DNA of 64,000 nt from Pyxidicoccus parkwaysis (GTDB lineage: Bacteria > Myxococcota > Myxococcia > Myxococcales > Myxococcaceae), in contig NZ_CP071090.1 in NCBI RefSeq assembly GCF_017301735.1, forward strand, positions 12,445,001-12,509,000, given 5' to 3'. A program made the translations under genes and the position numbers. Within the stretch, counting starts at the first letter, position 1, and every line of letters begins with the position of its first letter. The notes below the pieces were generated by a model. It had not been told where the DNA came from and ran no database searches. It saw only the letters and a program-made list of their open reading frames with translations. Below are positions 17,609 to 28,903 of this stretch, piece by piece.

Positions 17609-18094
17609 GTGATCACCCTGGTCCGCGTCGACAACCGCCTCATCCATGGTCAGGTCGTCGAGGCCTGGCTGCCCTTCCTCAAGGTCTCCCGGGTCGTCGT
17701 GGCGGATGACGAGGCGGCTTCCAGCCCCCTCATCCGCGCGGCCATGGCGCTCGCCGTCCAGAGCGCCATCGAGGTGCAGATCCTCCCGCTCGCCCAGGTG
17801 GACTTCGCGGCCCTGTCCAAGGATGGGGTGCGCACCCTGGTGCTGCTGCGCGACGTGGCGGCCGTGCCCTTCGCCTTCGCGCACGGGCTGACCCTGGACG
17901 AGCTCAACCTGGGCAACGTGCACTTCGGCACCGGGCGCCGGCAGGTGTCCCCGTCCGTCTTCCTGGCGGAGGCGGAGCTGAAGGCGCTCCAGCAGCTCTC
18001 CGACAAGGGCGTGCGCGTGGAGGCCCGCGCGGTGCCCTCGGAGAAGCCCGTGGAGTTGCTGGACCTCACCGACCGGTGGGCGAAGGCCGGGTGA
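17609..18094 (+). CDS. PTS Man-family EIIB protein
   Basis: A 161-residue cytoplasmic EIIB of the mannose family with a GTG start. The active-site segment is VRVDNRLIHGQV, with His13 as phosphorylated residue. LNLGNVHFG is another conserved block. It transfers phosphate from EIIA to the sugar bound by EIIC/EIID. It starts 33 bases after the EIIA stop. Confidence 0.93.
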   Translation: MITLVRVDNRLIHGQVVEAWLPFLKVSRVVVADDEAASSPLIRAAMALAVQSAIEVQILPLAQVDFAALSKDGVRTLVLLRDVAAVPFAFAHGLTLDELNLGNVHFGTGRRQVSPSVFLAEAELKALQQLSDKGVRVEARAVPSEKPVELLDLTDRWAKAG

Positions 18095-18098
18095 GCAT

Positions 18099-18815
18099 GT
18101 GAGCGTTGTCTGGACCCAGGTGGCGCTCGCGGGGCTGTGGGGCGGCTTGGTGGCCTTGGAGCGCAAGGCGTTCCTCCAGGCCATGCTGTCCCGCCCGCTC
18201 GTGGCCGCCACCATCATGGGCCTGCTGCTCGGGGACGTGCCCTCCGGTCTGGCCGTGGGGTTGCTCCTCGAACTGTTCTTCCTGGGCACCGCCAACCTGG
18301 GCGCCTCGCTGCCGGAGAACGACACGCTGGCGGCCACCGGCACCAGCGCCGCCGCCGCCACGCTCACCGCCGCCACGGGCGCCGGCTCCACGCCGGCCAT
18401 CTGGTCCCTCGCCGTGCTGCTCTTCATCGGCCTGGGGCGGGTGGGGCGCCGGGCGGACAGGCTGCTGGAGGGCTACTCGGCCCGGCTGGCCCGCCTGGCG
18501 CTGGCCTCCGCGGAGTCCGGCAACCTCTCCCGCGCGGTGCGGCAGAACCTGTGGGGCATGTGGCCGCACTTCGTGCTGTACGGCTGCCTCACGGCCCTCT
18601 GCGCGCTGGTGGGCTTCTTCGTGGAGCCGCTGCTCCAGGCGCTGCCTCCCGCGGTGATTCGCGGGCTGGCGTGGGCCTGGCCGGCCATGGCCTCGGTGGC
18701 GGCGGCCATCGCCGCGCAGGGCAGCCACGCGCGCCGCGCGCCCCTCTACGCGGCGCTGGGCGCGGCGGCGGTGACGGTGGCGGTGGTCCTCCTCCTGCTG
18801 CGGGAGCACCGGTGA
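18099..18815 (+). CDS. PTS Man-family EIIC permease subunit
   Basis: A 238-residue integral membrane protein with a GTG start only 4 bases after the EIIB stop. Family traits are an N-terminal LAGLWGGLVALERKAFLQAM segment and LLLGDVPSGLAVGLLLELFF, followed by several hydrophobic spans (VLYGCLTALCALVGFF; VAVVLLLL). With EIID it forms the sugar channel. The sugar cannot be told from sequence. Confidence 0.88.
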   Translation: MSVVWTQVALAGLWGGLVALERKAFLQAMLSRPLVAATIMGLLLGDVPSGLAVGLLLELFFLGTANLGASLPENDTLAATGTSAAAATLTAATGAGSTPAIWSLAVLLFIGLGRVGRRADRLLEGYSARLARLALASAESGNLSRAVRQNLWGMWPHFVLYGCLTALCALVGFFVEPLLQALPPAVIRGLAWAWPAMASVAAAIAAQGSHARRAPLYAALGAAAVTVAVVLLLLREHR

Positions 18816-19579
18816 GCGCGCCCGACACGTCGCTGCCGTCGTGGGTGCTGCTGCGCGTCTTCCTGCGCTCGCTCTTCCTCCAGGCGTCGTGGAACCCCAA
18901 GGGCATGCAGAACCTGGGGCTGGCCTACGCCATCTATCCCGTGCTGCGGCACCTGTACCCGGAGGGCGCCGCGCGCGAGGAGGCGGTGCGCCGGCACCTC
19001 GTCTTCTTCAACACCCACCCGTACGTGGCGGCGGCGATTGTCGGCGGCGTCGTCAACCACGAGATTCGCATCGCCCGGGGCGAGGAGACGCCGGATAAAG
19101 TCGTGGCCTTCAAGGCCGCGCTGATGGGGCCACTGGCGGCGCTGGGGGACGGCTTCTTCTGGCTGTCCCTCAAGCCGGCGGTGGGCGCGGTGTGCGCGGC
19201 CACGGTGCCGCTGTTGGGCGTGTGGTCGGTGCCGCTGTTCCTGGTGCTCTACAACCTGGTGCACGTGCTGTTGCGCGTGAAGCTGTACTGGCTGGGCCTG
19301 TCCCTGGGGGACCGGCTGGTGGAGGCGGTGGCGAGGGCGAACCTGCCCACGCGCGGGGCGAAGCTGCGGGCGGTGGCGGCGACGAGCGCGGGCGGCCTGG
19401 CGGCCTGGCTGTCCGTGTCGTTCGGGACGAATGCGGGAGGGGCCCGTGCGCCCTTCCTGGCGGCCGGGTGTCTGGCCCTGGGGGTGGCGTCCTACGTGCT
19501 GGTGAGTCGTCGGGTGCCGAACTACGTGGTGCTCTACCTTGCCGCGGGGCTGGCCTGCGCGGCGGGGGCATTCCTTTAA
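18812..19579 (+). CDS. PTS Man-family EIID permease subunit
   Basis: A 255-residue membrane protein whose GTG start overlaps the EIIC stop by 4 bases (GTGA), a sign of translational coupling. Family features are VFLRSLFLQASWNPKGMQNL at the N-terminus, FFNTHPYVAAAIVGGVVNHE, and MGPLAALGDGFFWLSLKP. C-terminal hydrophobic spans follow. The frame extends upstream through EIIC, but there it encodes nothing EIID-like, which supports the GTG start. Confidence 0.88.
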   Translation: MSAPDTSLPSWVLLRVFLRSLFLQASWNPKGMQNLGLAYAIYPVLRHLYPEGAAREEAVRRHLVFFNTHPYVAAAIVGGVVNHEIRIARGEETPDKVVAFKAALMGPLAALGDGFFWLSLKPAVGAVCAATVPLLGVWSVPLFLVLYNLVHVLLRVKLYWLGLSLGDRLVEAVARANLPTRGAKLRAVAATSAGGLAAWLSVSFGTNAGGARAPFLAAGCLALGVASYVLVSRRVPNYVVLYLAAGLACAAGAFL

Positions 19580-19599
19580 GAAGAGAGGTGGGAGTCGCG

Positions 19600-19878
19600 A
19601 TGGCAACCGTGGCCGAAGGGACATACGAAATCATCAACGCCCTGGGCCTGCACGCGCGGGCGGCGGCGCAGATGGTGAAGGTGGCCAACCGCTTCAAGAG
19701 CGAGGTCACCCTCGAGGCCCAGGGCCAGCGGGCCAATGCCAAATCCATCATGGGTGTGCTCATGCTCGCCGCCGCCCAGGGCACCATCGTGAAGGTCACC
19801 TGCAAGGGTGACGACGCCGACGCCTGTCTCCAGGAGTTGGCAAAACTCATCGGGGACCGTTTCGGCGAGGCCCAGTGA
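19600..19878 (+). CDS. ptsH: HPr phosphocarrier protein
   Basis: A 92-residue HPr. GGGAG sits 6 bases before the ATG. NALGLHARAA places the EI-phosphorylated histidine at 18. AKSIMGVLML contains Ser49, equivalent to the regulatory serine (Ser46) of HPr proteins controlled by HPr kinase; whether that kinase exists here cannot be judged, as no hprK is in the window. It lies between the EII genes and EI in one operon. Confidence 0.95.
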   Translation: MATVAEGTYEIINALGLHARAAAQMVKVANRFKSEVTLEAQGQRANAKSIMGVLMLAAAQGTIVKVTCKGDDADACLQELAKLIGDRFGEAQ

Positions 19879-19924
19879 CGGGTGAGAATGGGAACGCGGT
19901 AGCACCACAGGAGAAGATGGGAAC

Positions 19925-21757
<1,833 letters not shown>

Positions 21758-21975
21758 GGGTCAGGGCCTCCTCCTGTCGCCGGGGAGGGGGTGGCGAGCC
21801 GGAGCCCGCCTGGCACACGCCGACGGACCGCACCACGGGCCGAGGGCCTCCTCTCCGCCGCCCTGGAGGGGAGCGGGGCCTTGCCCGCCGGGTCGCCGCA
21901 CGCCGCGGGGGATGCCCGAGGCTTCCCACCGTGCCCAGCTTTCCCTGGACGCGCACACGACTCCGGGGAGCGAGC

Positions 21976-22530
21976 ATGTTCAATCCAGCGAACATCCACA
22001 TGGGCATGACGGCGAGGGACCGGGACGGCGAGGTGGTGGGTACCGTCATCTCCGTGGACGCCGGCGGCTTCTTCATCGGGAGGGGCGACTACTTCTCCAA
22101 GGACCACCGCGTGGCCTTCTCCGATGTGATGGACCTGGACGGGGATGACGTCTACCTGCGCGAGGCCGTGTCGGACCTGCCGGGTGTCGACCCGGAGGCG
22201 CTCAATCGCTCGGCGAGCGGTAGGTCGTCCGAGGGGCGGACGCTGGCGCATGACCTCACCGGAGGCCTGGGGCTGGCGCCGAGGGACCTGGAGCAGGCCC
22301 GCATGGACAGCGCCAAGTTCCAGGACCACGGGCGCTATGACATCGGCCCGGGCGCCTCGGCCCACGGTGAGCGCGAGCATCGACGGGACGACCTCATCAG
22401 CGAGGTGGACCCCGCGGTGGTGGCGGTGCGGCAGCCGCCCGTGGTGGTGGAGCGCCGCGCCGCGTGCGACGAGGAGGAGACGTCCCGCCGCGAGGCCCCG
22501 TCGGACGTGAACCCGCGCACGCGCCGCTGA
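21976..22530 (+). CDS. PRC-barrel/DUF2171-like protein
   Basis: A 184-residue soluble protein; GGGGAG precedes the ATG at 21976. Residues 1-70 match the DUF2171/PRC-barrel pattern: a small beta barrel beginning MFNPANIHMGMTARDRDGE, then VVGTVISVDAGGFFIGRGDY and VAFSDVMDLDGDDVYL. The rest is polar and low in complexity, rich in Arg, Glu and Asp. The domain often occurs in stress or surface-associated proteins, without a defined activity. It is downstream of ptsI but 218 bases away, so not clearly in the same operon. Confidence 0.65.
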   Translation: MFNPANIHMGMTARDRDGEVVGTVISVDAGGFFIGRGDYFSKDHRVAFSDVMDLDGDDVYLREAVSDLPGVDPEALNRSASGRSSEGRTLAHDLTGGLGLAPRDLEQARMDSAKFQDHGRYDIGPGASAHGEREHRRDDLISEVDPAVVAVRQPPVVVERRAACDEEETSRREAPSDVNPRTRR

Positions 22531-22629
22531 GGCGGAGGCGTTCCGGGCCTCGCGGGCTCCGTGGGGCCAGGCCCCGGTCCGGCCCTCGCCATGAGACGGA
22601 GGCTCTGGCGTGGCGTCGTCTCGTGCGGC

Positions 22630-23151
22630 TCAGTCCTCGTCGCGGGACGGGAGCTCGGGCGGATGGGAGCCGGCGATGTCCTTGTCCGGCTGCAGGCCGC
22701 GCCGCACGCGGTAGCGGTGGATGGCGCGCTCGATGGGGCGCAGCCCCGTCAGGCACAGCATGGCAATGGCCATGGTGAAGCCCGCCGCCGCGAAGAAGCC
22801 CAGCCCGCACGCCAGGCCCACGGAGGCGGTGAGCCACAGGTTGGCCGCCGTCGTCAGCCCCCGCACCTGCCCGCCATGGCGCAGGATGACGCCCGCGCCC
22901 AGGAAGCCGATGCCCACCACCACCTGGCTGGCGATGCGGCTGATGTCCCCCCGCGTACCATCGGGGGCGCCGCCCACGGCGAGCGGCACCTCGATGAAGA
23001 CGCTGGCCAGCGTGAAGCAGCACGCGCCCAGCGACACGAGGATGTGGGTGCGCAGGCCGGCGTCCTGCCCGCGCACCTCACGCTCCAGGCCCAGCGCGGC
23101 GCCGAGCAGCGCCGCCAGGGTCAGTCTCAGGGCGATGGTCCTCTCGTCCAC
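22630..23151 (-). CDS. MgtC/SapB-family inner-membrane protein
   Basis: A 173-residue membrane protein with a GTG start. The N-terminal block LRLTLAALLGAALGLEREVR and the later SQVVVGIGFLGAGVILRHGG and LTTAANLWLTASVGLACGLG are the MgtC/SapB signature, spread over about four membrane segments. MgtC proteins affect magnesium homeostasis and, in Salmonella, F1Fo-ATPase activity; the bacterial SapB-like members are less well understood. It starts 11 bases after the preceding lipoprotein gene and is the last gene of a minus-strand series. Confidence 0.9.
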   Translation of the reverse strand: MDERTIALRLTLAALLGAALGLEREVRGQDAGLRTHILVSLGACCFTLASVFIEVPLAVGGAPDGTRGDISRIASQVVVGIGFLGAGVILRHGGQVRGLTTAANLWLTASVGLACGLGFFAAAGFTMAIAMLCLTGLRPIERAIHRYRVRRGLQPDKDIAGSHPPELPSRDED

Positions 23152-23162
23152 GAGGGACGAGC

Positions 23163-23768
23163 CTACTCACCCAGCTCTATCTTCTCGTCCTTGTCCGCGT
23201 CGTTCAGTTGGGGATTGGGCAACGTGTCCAGCGTGGCGGACAGCAGCTTCGCGGAGGGCACCACGTAGGGCCGCACCTCCTCGCCCAACTCCTGGACGTA
23301 CTGCTCGATGCGCTGCGCGTAGTCCTCGTCCTTGGAGCCCCAGCTCCCGGCGGCCTCCGCGGCCCAGACCTCTTCCCCGTCGCGGCAGCGCGTCAGCCGC
23401 GCCTTCACGGCCGCCTCCGCGCCCTCGCCCCTGGCCTTGAGGGTGATGCTCGGCTCCAGCCAGAGCACGCCCTCCATGCCCTCCTCGCACAGGCCCTTGA
23501 AGGACGTGTCCTCGGGTTTGTCGGGCCGCGCCACGTTGGACTTCACGATGAAGTCCCGGTTCTGGTTCACCCACTGGCGGGCGAGGAGGCTCCACAGCTC
23601 GCCCACCTGGGGCTTGTTGTCCGGCAAAGGCTGCGTCACCACCACCAGCCGCTTCACCTGCTGCTTGTCCACCTGCGCGTAGTCGGGGCGGAGCCGCTGG
23701 CTCTTCACCGTGGAGCACGCGCACAGCAGGCCCAGCCCGAGCACGGGCCACAGTCGCTTCGTCGTCAT
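23163..23768 (-). CDS. Lipoprotein, MXAN_6521/LA_1396-like
   Basis: A 201-residue lipoprotein with a clear lipobox (MTTKRLWPVLGLGLLCACST) and GAGAGGG upstream. From memory it resembles the MXAN_6521/LA_1396 lipoprotein family of myxobacteria and leptospires: LRPDYAQVDKQQVKRLVVVT, a central WLEPSITLKARGEGAE and an acidic C-terminus (NDADKDEKIELGE). The function is unknown. It lies between an MMPL transporter gene and an MgtC gene; a role with the transporter in the envelope is an inference from position. Confidence 0.7.
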   Translation of the reverse strand: MTTKRLWPVLGLGLLCACSTVKSQRLRPDYAQVDKQQVKRLVVVTQPLPDNKPQVGELWSLLARQWVNQNRDFIVKSNVARPDKPEDTSFKGLCEEGMEGVLWLEPSITLKARGEGAEAAVKARLTRCRDGEEVWAAEAAGSWGSKDEDYAQRIEQYVQELGEEVRPYVVPSAKLLSATLDTLPNPQLNDADKDEKIELGE

Positions 23769-23782
23769 GTCCCTCTCTCCCA

Positions 23783-23805
23783 GCCCCCTTCGTCGCGAAG
23801 GGGGC
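23783..23805. terminator. 10-bp stem between MMPL and lipoprotein genes
   Basis: GCCCCCTTCG (23783-23792) pairs perfectly with CGAAGGGGGC (23796-23805) over a 3-base loop. It lies between the MMPL stop and the lipoprotein start and could attenuate transcription or stabilise processed mRNA. There is no U-tract, so full termination is doubtful. Confidence 0.45.
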
Positions 23806-23828
23806 CTCCTTCAATCACCGCGGCCGCT

Positions 23829-26543
23829 TCAGGCCGCCTTCGTCTCGCCGCTCCCGGAGCCGCCGGCCGCGTCACCGCCCGTGCCGGACGCCGCACCGGC
23901 CTCGCGTTGCCGGCGGTCATGCATGAGCTGCATCACCGCGGCCAGCACCGTGAAGGACACCACCAGCGTGGTGATGAGGCCGATGCACGCCACCATGCCC
24001 ATGGACTTCAGGCCCCGGTGCGCGGCCTCCAGCAGCGCCGCGAAGCCCGCCACCGCCGTCAGCGTGGAGGACGCCACCGCCGCGCCCACGCTGCGCAGCG
24101 CCACCAGGGGCGAGGTGCCCTCCAGGAAGCGGTGCAGGAGGTACAGGCCGTGGCTCACCCCGAAGCCCAGGAGGATGGGCAGGATGATGATGTTCATGAA
24201 GTTCAGCCGCTCATTCACCAGCGACATGATGCCCAGCATCATCGCCACGCCCACGCCGAGCGGAATCACCGACGCCAGCGCCAGCTTCGCGTTGCGGAAG
24301 TCCAGGAAGTGCATGCCCAGAATCCACAGCGCGGTGAGGATGACGGTGAGCTTGCCGTCCCAGAGCACGATGCTCGCCAGCTTCGCGTAGAGGCGCGTGG
24401 CGCCCGCGGCGCGGAACTCCTTCTGCGCGGTGGGGCCCGCCGGGTCCCACGGGTCCTTGTCGAACTTGCCGGGGGAGTAGGTGGCGGGGATGGAGCTCGT
24501 CTCGTGGGCGAACTTCATCATCTTCTTGCCGTCCATCAGGTCCACGCTCGCGTAGATGTACGTGAGGTAGCCCTGGTTCTCCGGAAGGGCGGTGGGCAGG
24601 TTCTTGAACTGGGCGGTGTAGTTGGCCGGCACGCCGTGGACGTCGAAGGGCCTGGCGTCCAGCACCTTCTTGAAGAACTCCGCCTTGTCCTGCATCTCCG
24701 GCGGCAGCGCGGCGGTGGTGAAGCCCTCCGCCTCCAACTGCGCCATCTCCGCCTTCCACTCCTGGAGCACCTTCTCGTTGGCCTTCGCCGTCGCCTCGGG
24801 CGGCACGAAGGTGAAGATGCTCACCACCTGGTCGATGGACGGGTACTTCTCCGGGTGCTGCGTCAGCTCCCGGTACACACCCTCGGCCTCGTCGAGGTCC
24901 TTGGTGTAGATGGCCATCGGGTCGCTGGAGATGTTGAAGCGCTTGTTGATTTCGTCCTGGAGGCGCACGGACGACATGCCCTCGGGGATGAGCGCGCGGG
25001 TGTTGTAGTCGAAGCCCACGCCGTACTTCAGGCGCTGGAAGAAGCTGAGCTTCTGGTCCTTGGGCATCTCCGAGTCCAGGCCCGCCCAGGGCACCGCCGC
25101 CGCGCAGATGAGCACCACCGCGGTGGTGCTGATGGCCAGCACGCGGCCCGGCTTGGGAATGCGCAGCTCCTTGCCGCTGGCCGAGTTGGTGGGCGGCGGC
25201 TTCATGACGCCGATGAGCTTCTGCGGCAGCGCGGGGTTGATGCGGCCCGCCAGCGACAGGAGCGCCGCGCTCCACAGGAACAGCGTGAGGCCGAGGATGA
25301 GCGTGCCGCAGCCGGCGAGGAAGCCGAACTGGCTGAAGCCGCGGAACTCGCTGACCATCAGCACGAAGAACGAGCCGCCCGTCACCACCGCGGACACCGC
25401 CGCCGGGCGGCCCGCGTTGACGAAGGCGTCCCGGATGGCCACGTCGTACGGCTTGCCCGCGCCCAACTCCAGCCGGGTGCGGAACGTGAAGTGGATGCCG
25501 TAGTCGATGCCGAAGCCCATCAGGATGCCGCCCAGGATGGACGTAATCATGTTCAGCTCACCCACCGTCGCGTAGGTGAAGCCGAGCGTGTAAATCGTCC
25601 CAATCACCGTGCCGCTCACCACGATGAACGTGGGCGCCAGCTTCCGGAAGAAGAGGATGGTGATGAGGAAGATGGCGCCCAGCGCGATGAGCGTCACCGG
25701 CTGCAGGGACTCTTCAATCGCGAACGAGTCGTCCACCGTCGTCTTGTACGAGCCGGTGAAGCCGTAGGAGATGCTGGTGGCCTTGCCCTTGTCCGAGCCG
25801 TCCTTCTCGTAGGACTGCTCGTCGTAGTTCTCGACGAGCTTCGCCGAGCCGGGCTTCGCGGAGTAGGCGGCGAGGTCCTTCTCGAGCTTGTCGAGATACG
25901 CCTTCGTCTTGCCAATCTCCGTGTTGTCCCACATCGGCTTGATGAGGATGAGCAACATCTTCTTGTCGGTGGAGATGTTGTAGTCGTCGCGGATGCTCTT
26001 CTTGCCGACGGACGAGTACTTGTCGACGAGGTCCGTCATGTCGAGCTCGACGGGCTTGGAGGCGCCGAGGTCGATGAAGAACGGGTTGCTGCGCTTCAGC
26101 TTGTCGCGCAGGAACGCCATGATGCGCTTCTTGCCCTCGACGAGGTCCTCGGTCTTCACGAAGAGGACCATGTTCTGCTGGATGAACTCGACGGGCAGCT
26201 TGTAGGAGACGTTGCGGACGTTCTCCTTGTCCGCCTCCAGCATGGCCGCGATGTCATCCGCGGTGCGCTTGAGGGTGGCCTCGTCCCCGGAGCGCATGGC
26301 GAGCATCAGGAAGCCGCTGCCGCCCACCATGTCGATGACCTGCTTGACGTCCTTCACCTCCTGCAGGTCCTGGGAGATGAGGTCGAGCTGGTTGGAGTTG
26401 ATGCGCAGCTTCGACGTGCCCCAGGCGGACAGGCCCAAGAGGGCCAGGAGCACCAGGAGGACCGCCCCGGGCCGGCGAACCAGCAGCTCGGCGAAGGCGA
26501 GGGCGAAGCGGGAGTGGGAGTTCGGGTTTCGGGCGCCGCTCAT
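23829..26543 (-). CDS. MMPL/RND-family transporter
   Basis: A 904-residue membrane protein with the two-half RND/MMPL layout: TM1 (about 28-45), a large periplasmic domain (about 46-260), TM2-6 including the block SILGGILMGFGIDYGIHFTF (conserved in HpnN/MmpL sterol-sensing-like transporters), a second soluble domain, and TM7-12 with IIILPILLGFGVSHGLYLLH. The motifs GFGIDYGIH and GFGVSHGLY are the paired TM4/TM10 signatures. Such proteins export lipids, hopanoids or siderophores across the inner membrane. The nearby MlaC-like gene recalls the HpnM/HpnN pair of hopanoid clusters, but no hopanoid synthesis gene is in view. Confidence 0.9.
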   Translation of the reverse strand: MSGARNPNSHSRFALAFAELLVRRPGAVLLVLLALLGLSAWGTSKLRINSNQLDLISQDLQEVKDVKQVIDMVGGSGFLMLAMRSGDEATLKRTADDIAAMLEADKENVRNVSYKLPVEFIQQNMVLFVKTEDLVEGKKRIMAFLRDKLKRSNPFFIDLGASKPVELDMTDLVDKYSSVGKKSIRDDYNISTDKKMLLILIKPMWDNTEIGKTKAYLDKLEKDLAAYSAKPGSAKLVENYDEQSYEKDGSDKGKATSISYGFTGSYKTTVDDSFAIEESLQPVTLIALGAIFLITILFFRKLAPTFIVVSGTVIGTIYTLGFTYATVGELNMITSILGGILMGFGIDYGIHFTFRTRLELGAGKPYDVAIRDAFVNAGRPAAVSAVVTGGSFFVLMVSEFRGFSQFGFLAGCGTLILGLTLFLWSAALLSLAGRINPALPQKLIGVMKPPPTNSASGKELRIPKPGRVLAISTTAVVLICAAAVPWAGLDSEMPKDQKLSFFQRLKYGVGFDYNTRALIPEGMSSVRLQDEINKRFNISSDPMAIYTKDLDEAEGVYRELTQHPEKYPSIDQVVSIFTFVPPEATAKANEKVLQEWKAEMAQLEAEGFTTAALPPEMQDKAEFFKKVLDARPFDVHGVPANYTAQFKNLPTALPENQGYLTYIYASVDLMDGKKMMKFAHETSSIPATYSPGKFDKDPWDPAGPTAQKEFRAAGATRLYAKLASIVLWDGKLTVILTALWILGMHFLDFRNAKLALASVIPLGVGVAMMLGIMSLVNERLNFMNIIILPILLGFGVSHGLYLLHRFLEGTSPLVALRSVGAAVASSTLTAVAGFAALLEAAHRGLKSMGMVACIGLITTLVVSFTVLAAVMQLMHDRRQREAGAASGTGGDAAGGSGSGETKAA

Positions 26544-26699
26544 GCGGCGGCGACCCTACCGGCAAACGCCCCTGCCAGGAAGCAGAGCCCGTCAGCCCGG
26601 CCGCTCTCCGGACGCTCCATGGCCGCGAGCCCGCCGGGAATATCCGTCATGCCCGTGTCATGGCGGGGCGTTTTGCCCCGGGGGAGGGGCTTCTCCCTC

Positions 26700-28841
26700 T
26701 CAGGGCGCGGGCGGGGTGGACACCTGGAGCGCGTCCGGGGCGCTCTCCCGGGGCGGCAGGAGGAAGGAGCGCGGGTCCTTCGCGAAGCGCAGGAGGGCGG
26801 TGCGCAGGAAGGGCAGCGCCTCGCGGGTGGGCACGTCGCGGGCGCGCAGGGCCACGCCCAGGGCGAGCGAGAAGGAGACGGTGAAGTTGAGCAGGCCGGT
26901 GAGGGCCACGCCCGCCAGCGCGGCGAGGAAGTCCGGCTGGAGCACCGCTTCCGCGCCCAGCGCCCCGCCGGCCAGCGCCAGCGAGCCGAGCGCGAAGGTG
27001 ACGTGGCGCACGTCCAGCAGCACTCCGAAGAACTTCCCCACCACGGGCACCAGCGCCAGCAGGAAGCCCAGCGTCACGTTGCCACCCAGGCCCGAGGCCG
27101 CGTGGAGGAACCCGGACGCGAGCCGGCTCGCGCCCGCGTCACCCAGCAGCCGGCGCAGCACGCGGTGGTGCGCGAGCGCCTCCGGCAGCCGCCGGTACAC
27201 CACGAAGTTCTCCAGCCACCCACCCGCCACGCTGCTCAGCCACAGCAGCACGCCCGTGAGGGCCGCGAAGGCCAGGGTGCCGCTCCTCCACGGGTGCAGC
27301 GAGGCCACCGTGGCCTGGGCCTTCGCTGGAGTGAGGAAGGTGTGGCCCGTCACCGCCTGGTATGCGAGGGCCAGCACCAGCGCCGCGGGCACCACGACGC
27401 CGAGGTTGCCCGCGAAGGCCGCCAGCTGCGAGCGGGTGATTCGGGGGATGAGCTCCACCAGGCTCGCCAGCCGCTCGCCGCTCGCGCCTTCGCCCACCGC
27501 GCCCGCCAGCGTGGCCGCCGTCACGGACGGCTGCTTGGTGGCCAGCGTGCAGCCCAGCAACTGGATGAGGACGAAGCCCAGGGCGTAGTTGAGCCCCGTG
27601 CCCAGCGCGAGGAAGAAGGGGGCCAGCGCCAGTCCGGACAGGACGAACTTCATCGCCACCGCCCCGGCCGTCACCAGCCCGCCGCCCGCCGCCGAGTGCA
27701 CCATGGCGTGGAACTCAGCGCGGGTGCTGGTGATGTAGTGCTCGCCGGAGTGGCCCGCACGCTCGATGATTTTGCGCGCCAGCATCCGCACGTTGCGCTT
27801 CACCAACTCGCGCACGGAGCGGTCCGCGTGCGCCCGCCGCAAGAGGTCCACCAGCAGCGTCAGCGCCTCGCGCCAGCGGGGCTCTCCGCGAGGCGCGCCC
27901 AGCACGCGGGCCAGGGCCTCCATGCGCTCCAGGCTCCGGCGGATGCGCTCCAGCCGGTACACCAGGTCCACGCTGACGCCCGCCTCCTCCAGGTGCCGCG
28001 ACACGCTGGCCACCACCTGCCGGCAGTCCGCCACGCAGGTGGCCAAATCCCGCAGCGTGTCCTGCGCCGCGTCGCGCGCGAGCACCGCGTCGCACGTCAG
28101 CCGCAGCCGCAGGAAGGGCGAGCCCCGGAAGGACGTCTCCGGGCTGCGCTCGCGGAGGTCCTCGGCCGTGCCCAGCGCGGCCGTCTGCACGGCCAGGAGC
28201 AGCAGCGCGTCCAGCATGTCCGCGCGCACGCGGGTGGCGGGCACCGGCTCGGGGGGACGCGCGTCGCCCACCAGCGACGCCAGCTTCGCCAGGAGCGCCG
28301 GGGACAGCGCGGCCAGCCAGCCCGCGTCGCCGGGCACGGGGAACAGGCGCAACAGCAATTCGGACAGCTTGCCCGGCTCGGGCGGCGCGGGGAGCAGTGC
28401 GCGCGCCAGCCGGTCGGAAGCCTCGGAGAAGAAGCCCTGGCCCGCGGGCAGCCCCACCTGCGCGAAGAGCTTCAGCCCGCGGCTGCCGTCGAACACCGCG
28501 GACACCAGGTGGGTGACGGCGGCGCGCATGGCGCTCTCGCCCTCCATCACCCGCACCATCAGCAAGAGGCGGCTGTCGGCGGCGGACAGCGGAGGCTCGT
28601 CGGCGTCCACCAGGGCATTGGCGGGGATGCGCTCGCGCAGCCAGTGCGTCCAGCGCTCCACCCACTCCAGCCGCGCCTCCAGGCCGCCCTCGGGCACGTC
28701 GCACAGGAGGCGGTACAAGTCCCTCACGGCCGGGTTGCCCGGAGCCCGGGGCGCGTACTGCACGCAGAAGGCGTCCACCTCCCGGGCGGACGGGCCGGCG
28801 CTGCGCGAGGGCGGGGGCTGGGCAGGGGTGGGGTCGGTCAT
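26700..28841 (-). CDS. Gcr-family (COG4389) membrane protein
   Basis: A 713-residue protein of the group usually labelled site-specific recombinase Gcr. No recombinase catalytic motif (tyrosine R-H-R-Y or serine type) is visible. The N-terminal 370 residues are helical and soluble. From about 400 on there are at least six hydrophobic spans (FVLSGLALAPFFLALGTGLN; VVVPAALVLALAYQAV; TLAFAALTGVLLWLSSVAGG; GFLLALVPVVGKFFGVLLDV; FLAALAGVALTGLLNFTVSF). This argues for an integral membrane protein. It lies between MlaC-like and MMPL genes on the same strand. Confidence 0.75.
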   Translation of the reverse strand: MTDPTPAQPPPSRSAGPSAREVDAFCVQYAPRAPGNPAVRDLYRLLCDVPEGGLEARLEWVERWTHWLRERIPANALVDADEPPLSAADSRLLLMVRVMEGESAMRAAVTHLVSAVFDGSRGLKLFAQVGLPAGQGFFSEASDRLARALLPAPPEPGKLSELLLRLFPVPGDAGWLAALSPALLAKLASLVGDARPPEPVPATRVRADMLDALLLLAVQTAALGTAEDLRERSPETSFRGSPFLRLRLTCDAVLARDAAQDTLRDLATCVADCRQVVASVSRHLEEAGVSVDLVYRLERIRRSLERMEALARVLGAPRGEPRWREALTLLVDLLRRAHADRSVRELVKRNVRMLARKIIERAGHSGEHYITSTRAEFHAMVHSAAGGGLVTAGAVAMKFVLSGLALAPFFLALGTGLNYALGFVLIQLLGCTLATKQPSVTAATLAGAVGEGASGERLASLVELIPRITRSQLAAFAGNLGVVVPAALVLALAYQAVTGHTFLTPAKAQATVASLHPWRSGTLAFAALTGVLLWLSSVAGGWLENFVVYRRLPEALAHHRVLRRLLGDAGASRLASGFLHAASGLGGNVTLGFLLALVPVVGKFFGVLLDVRHVTFALGSLALAGGALGAEAVLQPDFLAALAGVALTGLLNFTVSFSLALGVALRARDVPTREALPFLRTALLRFAKDPRSFLLPPRESAPDALQVSTPPAP

Positions 28842-28903
28842 CGGCCAGGCACTCGGGGGGAGCGAGAGACTATGCGATGACGCACCGCCCCGGAACCTTG
28901 GCC

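Noticed and set aside
26700-28841. Recombinase function for the Gcr gene
   Set aside because: No catalytic motif of tyrosine or serine recombinases, and many membrane spans.
23208-28880. 5.7-kb plus-strand open frame opposite the lipoprotein, MMPL and Gcr genes
   Set aside because: Spans several real genes on the other strand, and its translation has Arg/His/Gln-rich low-complexity content.
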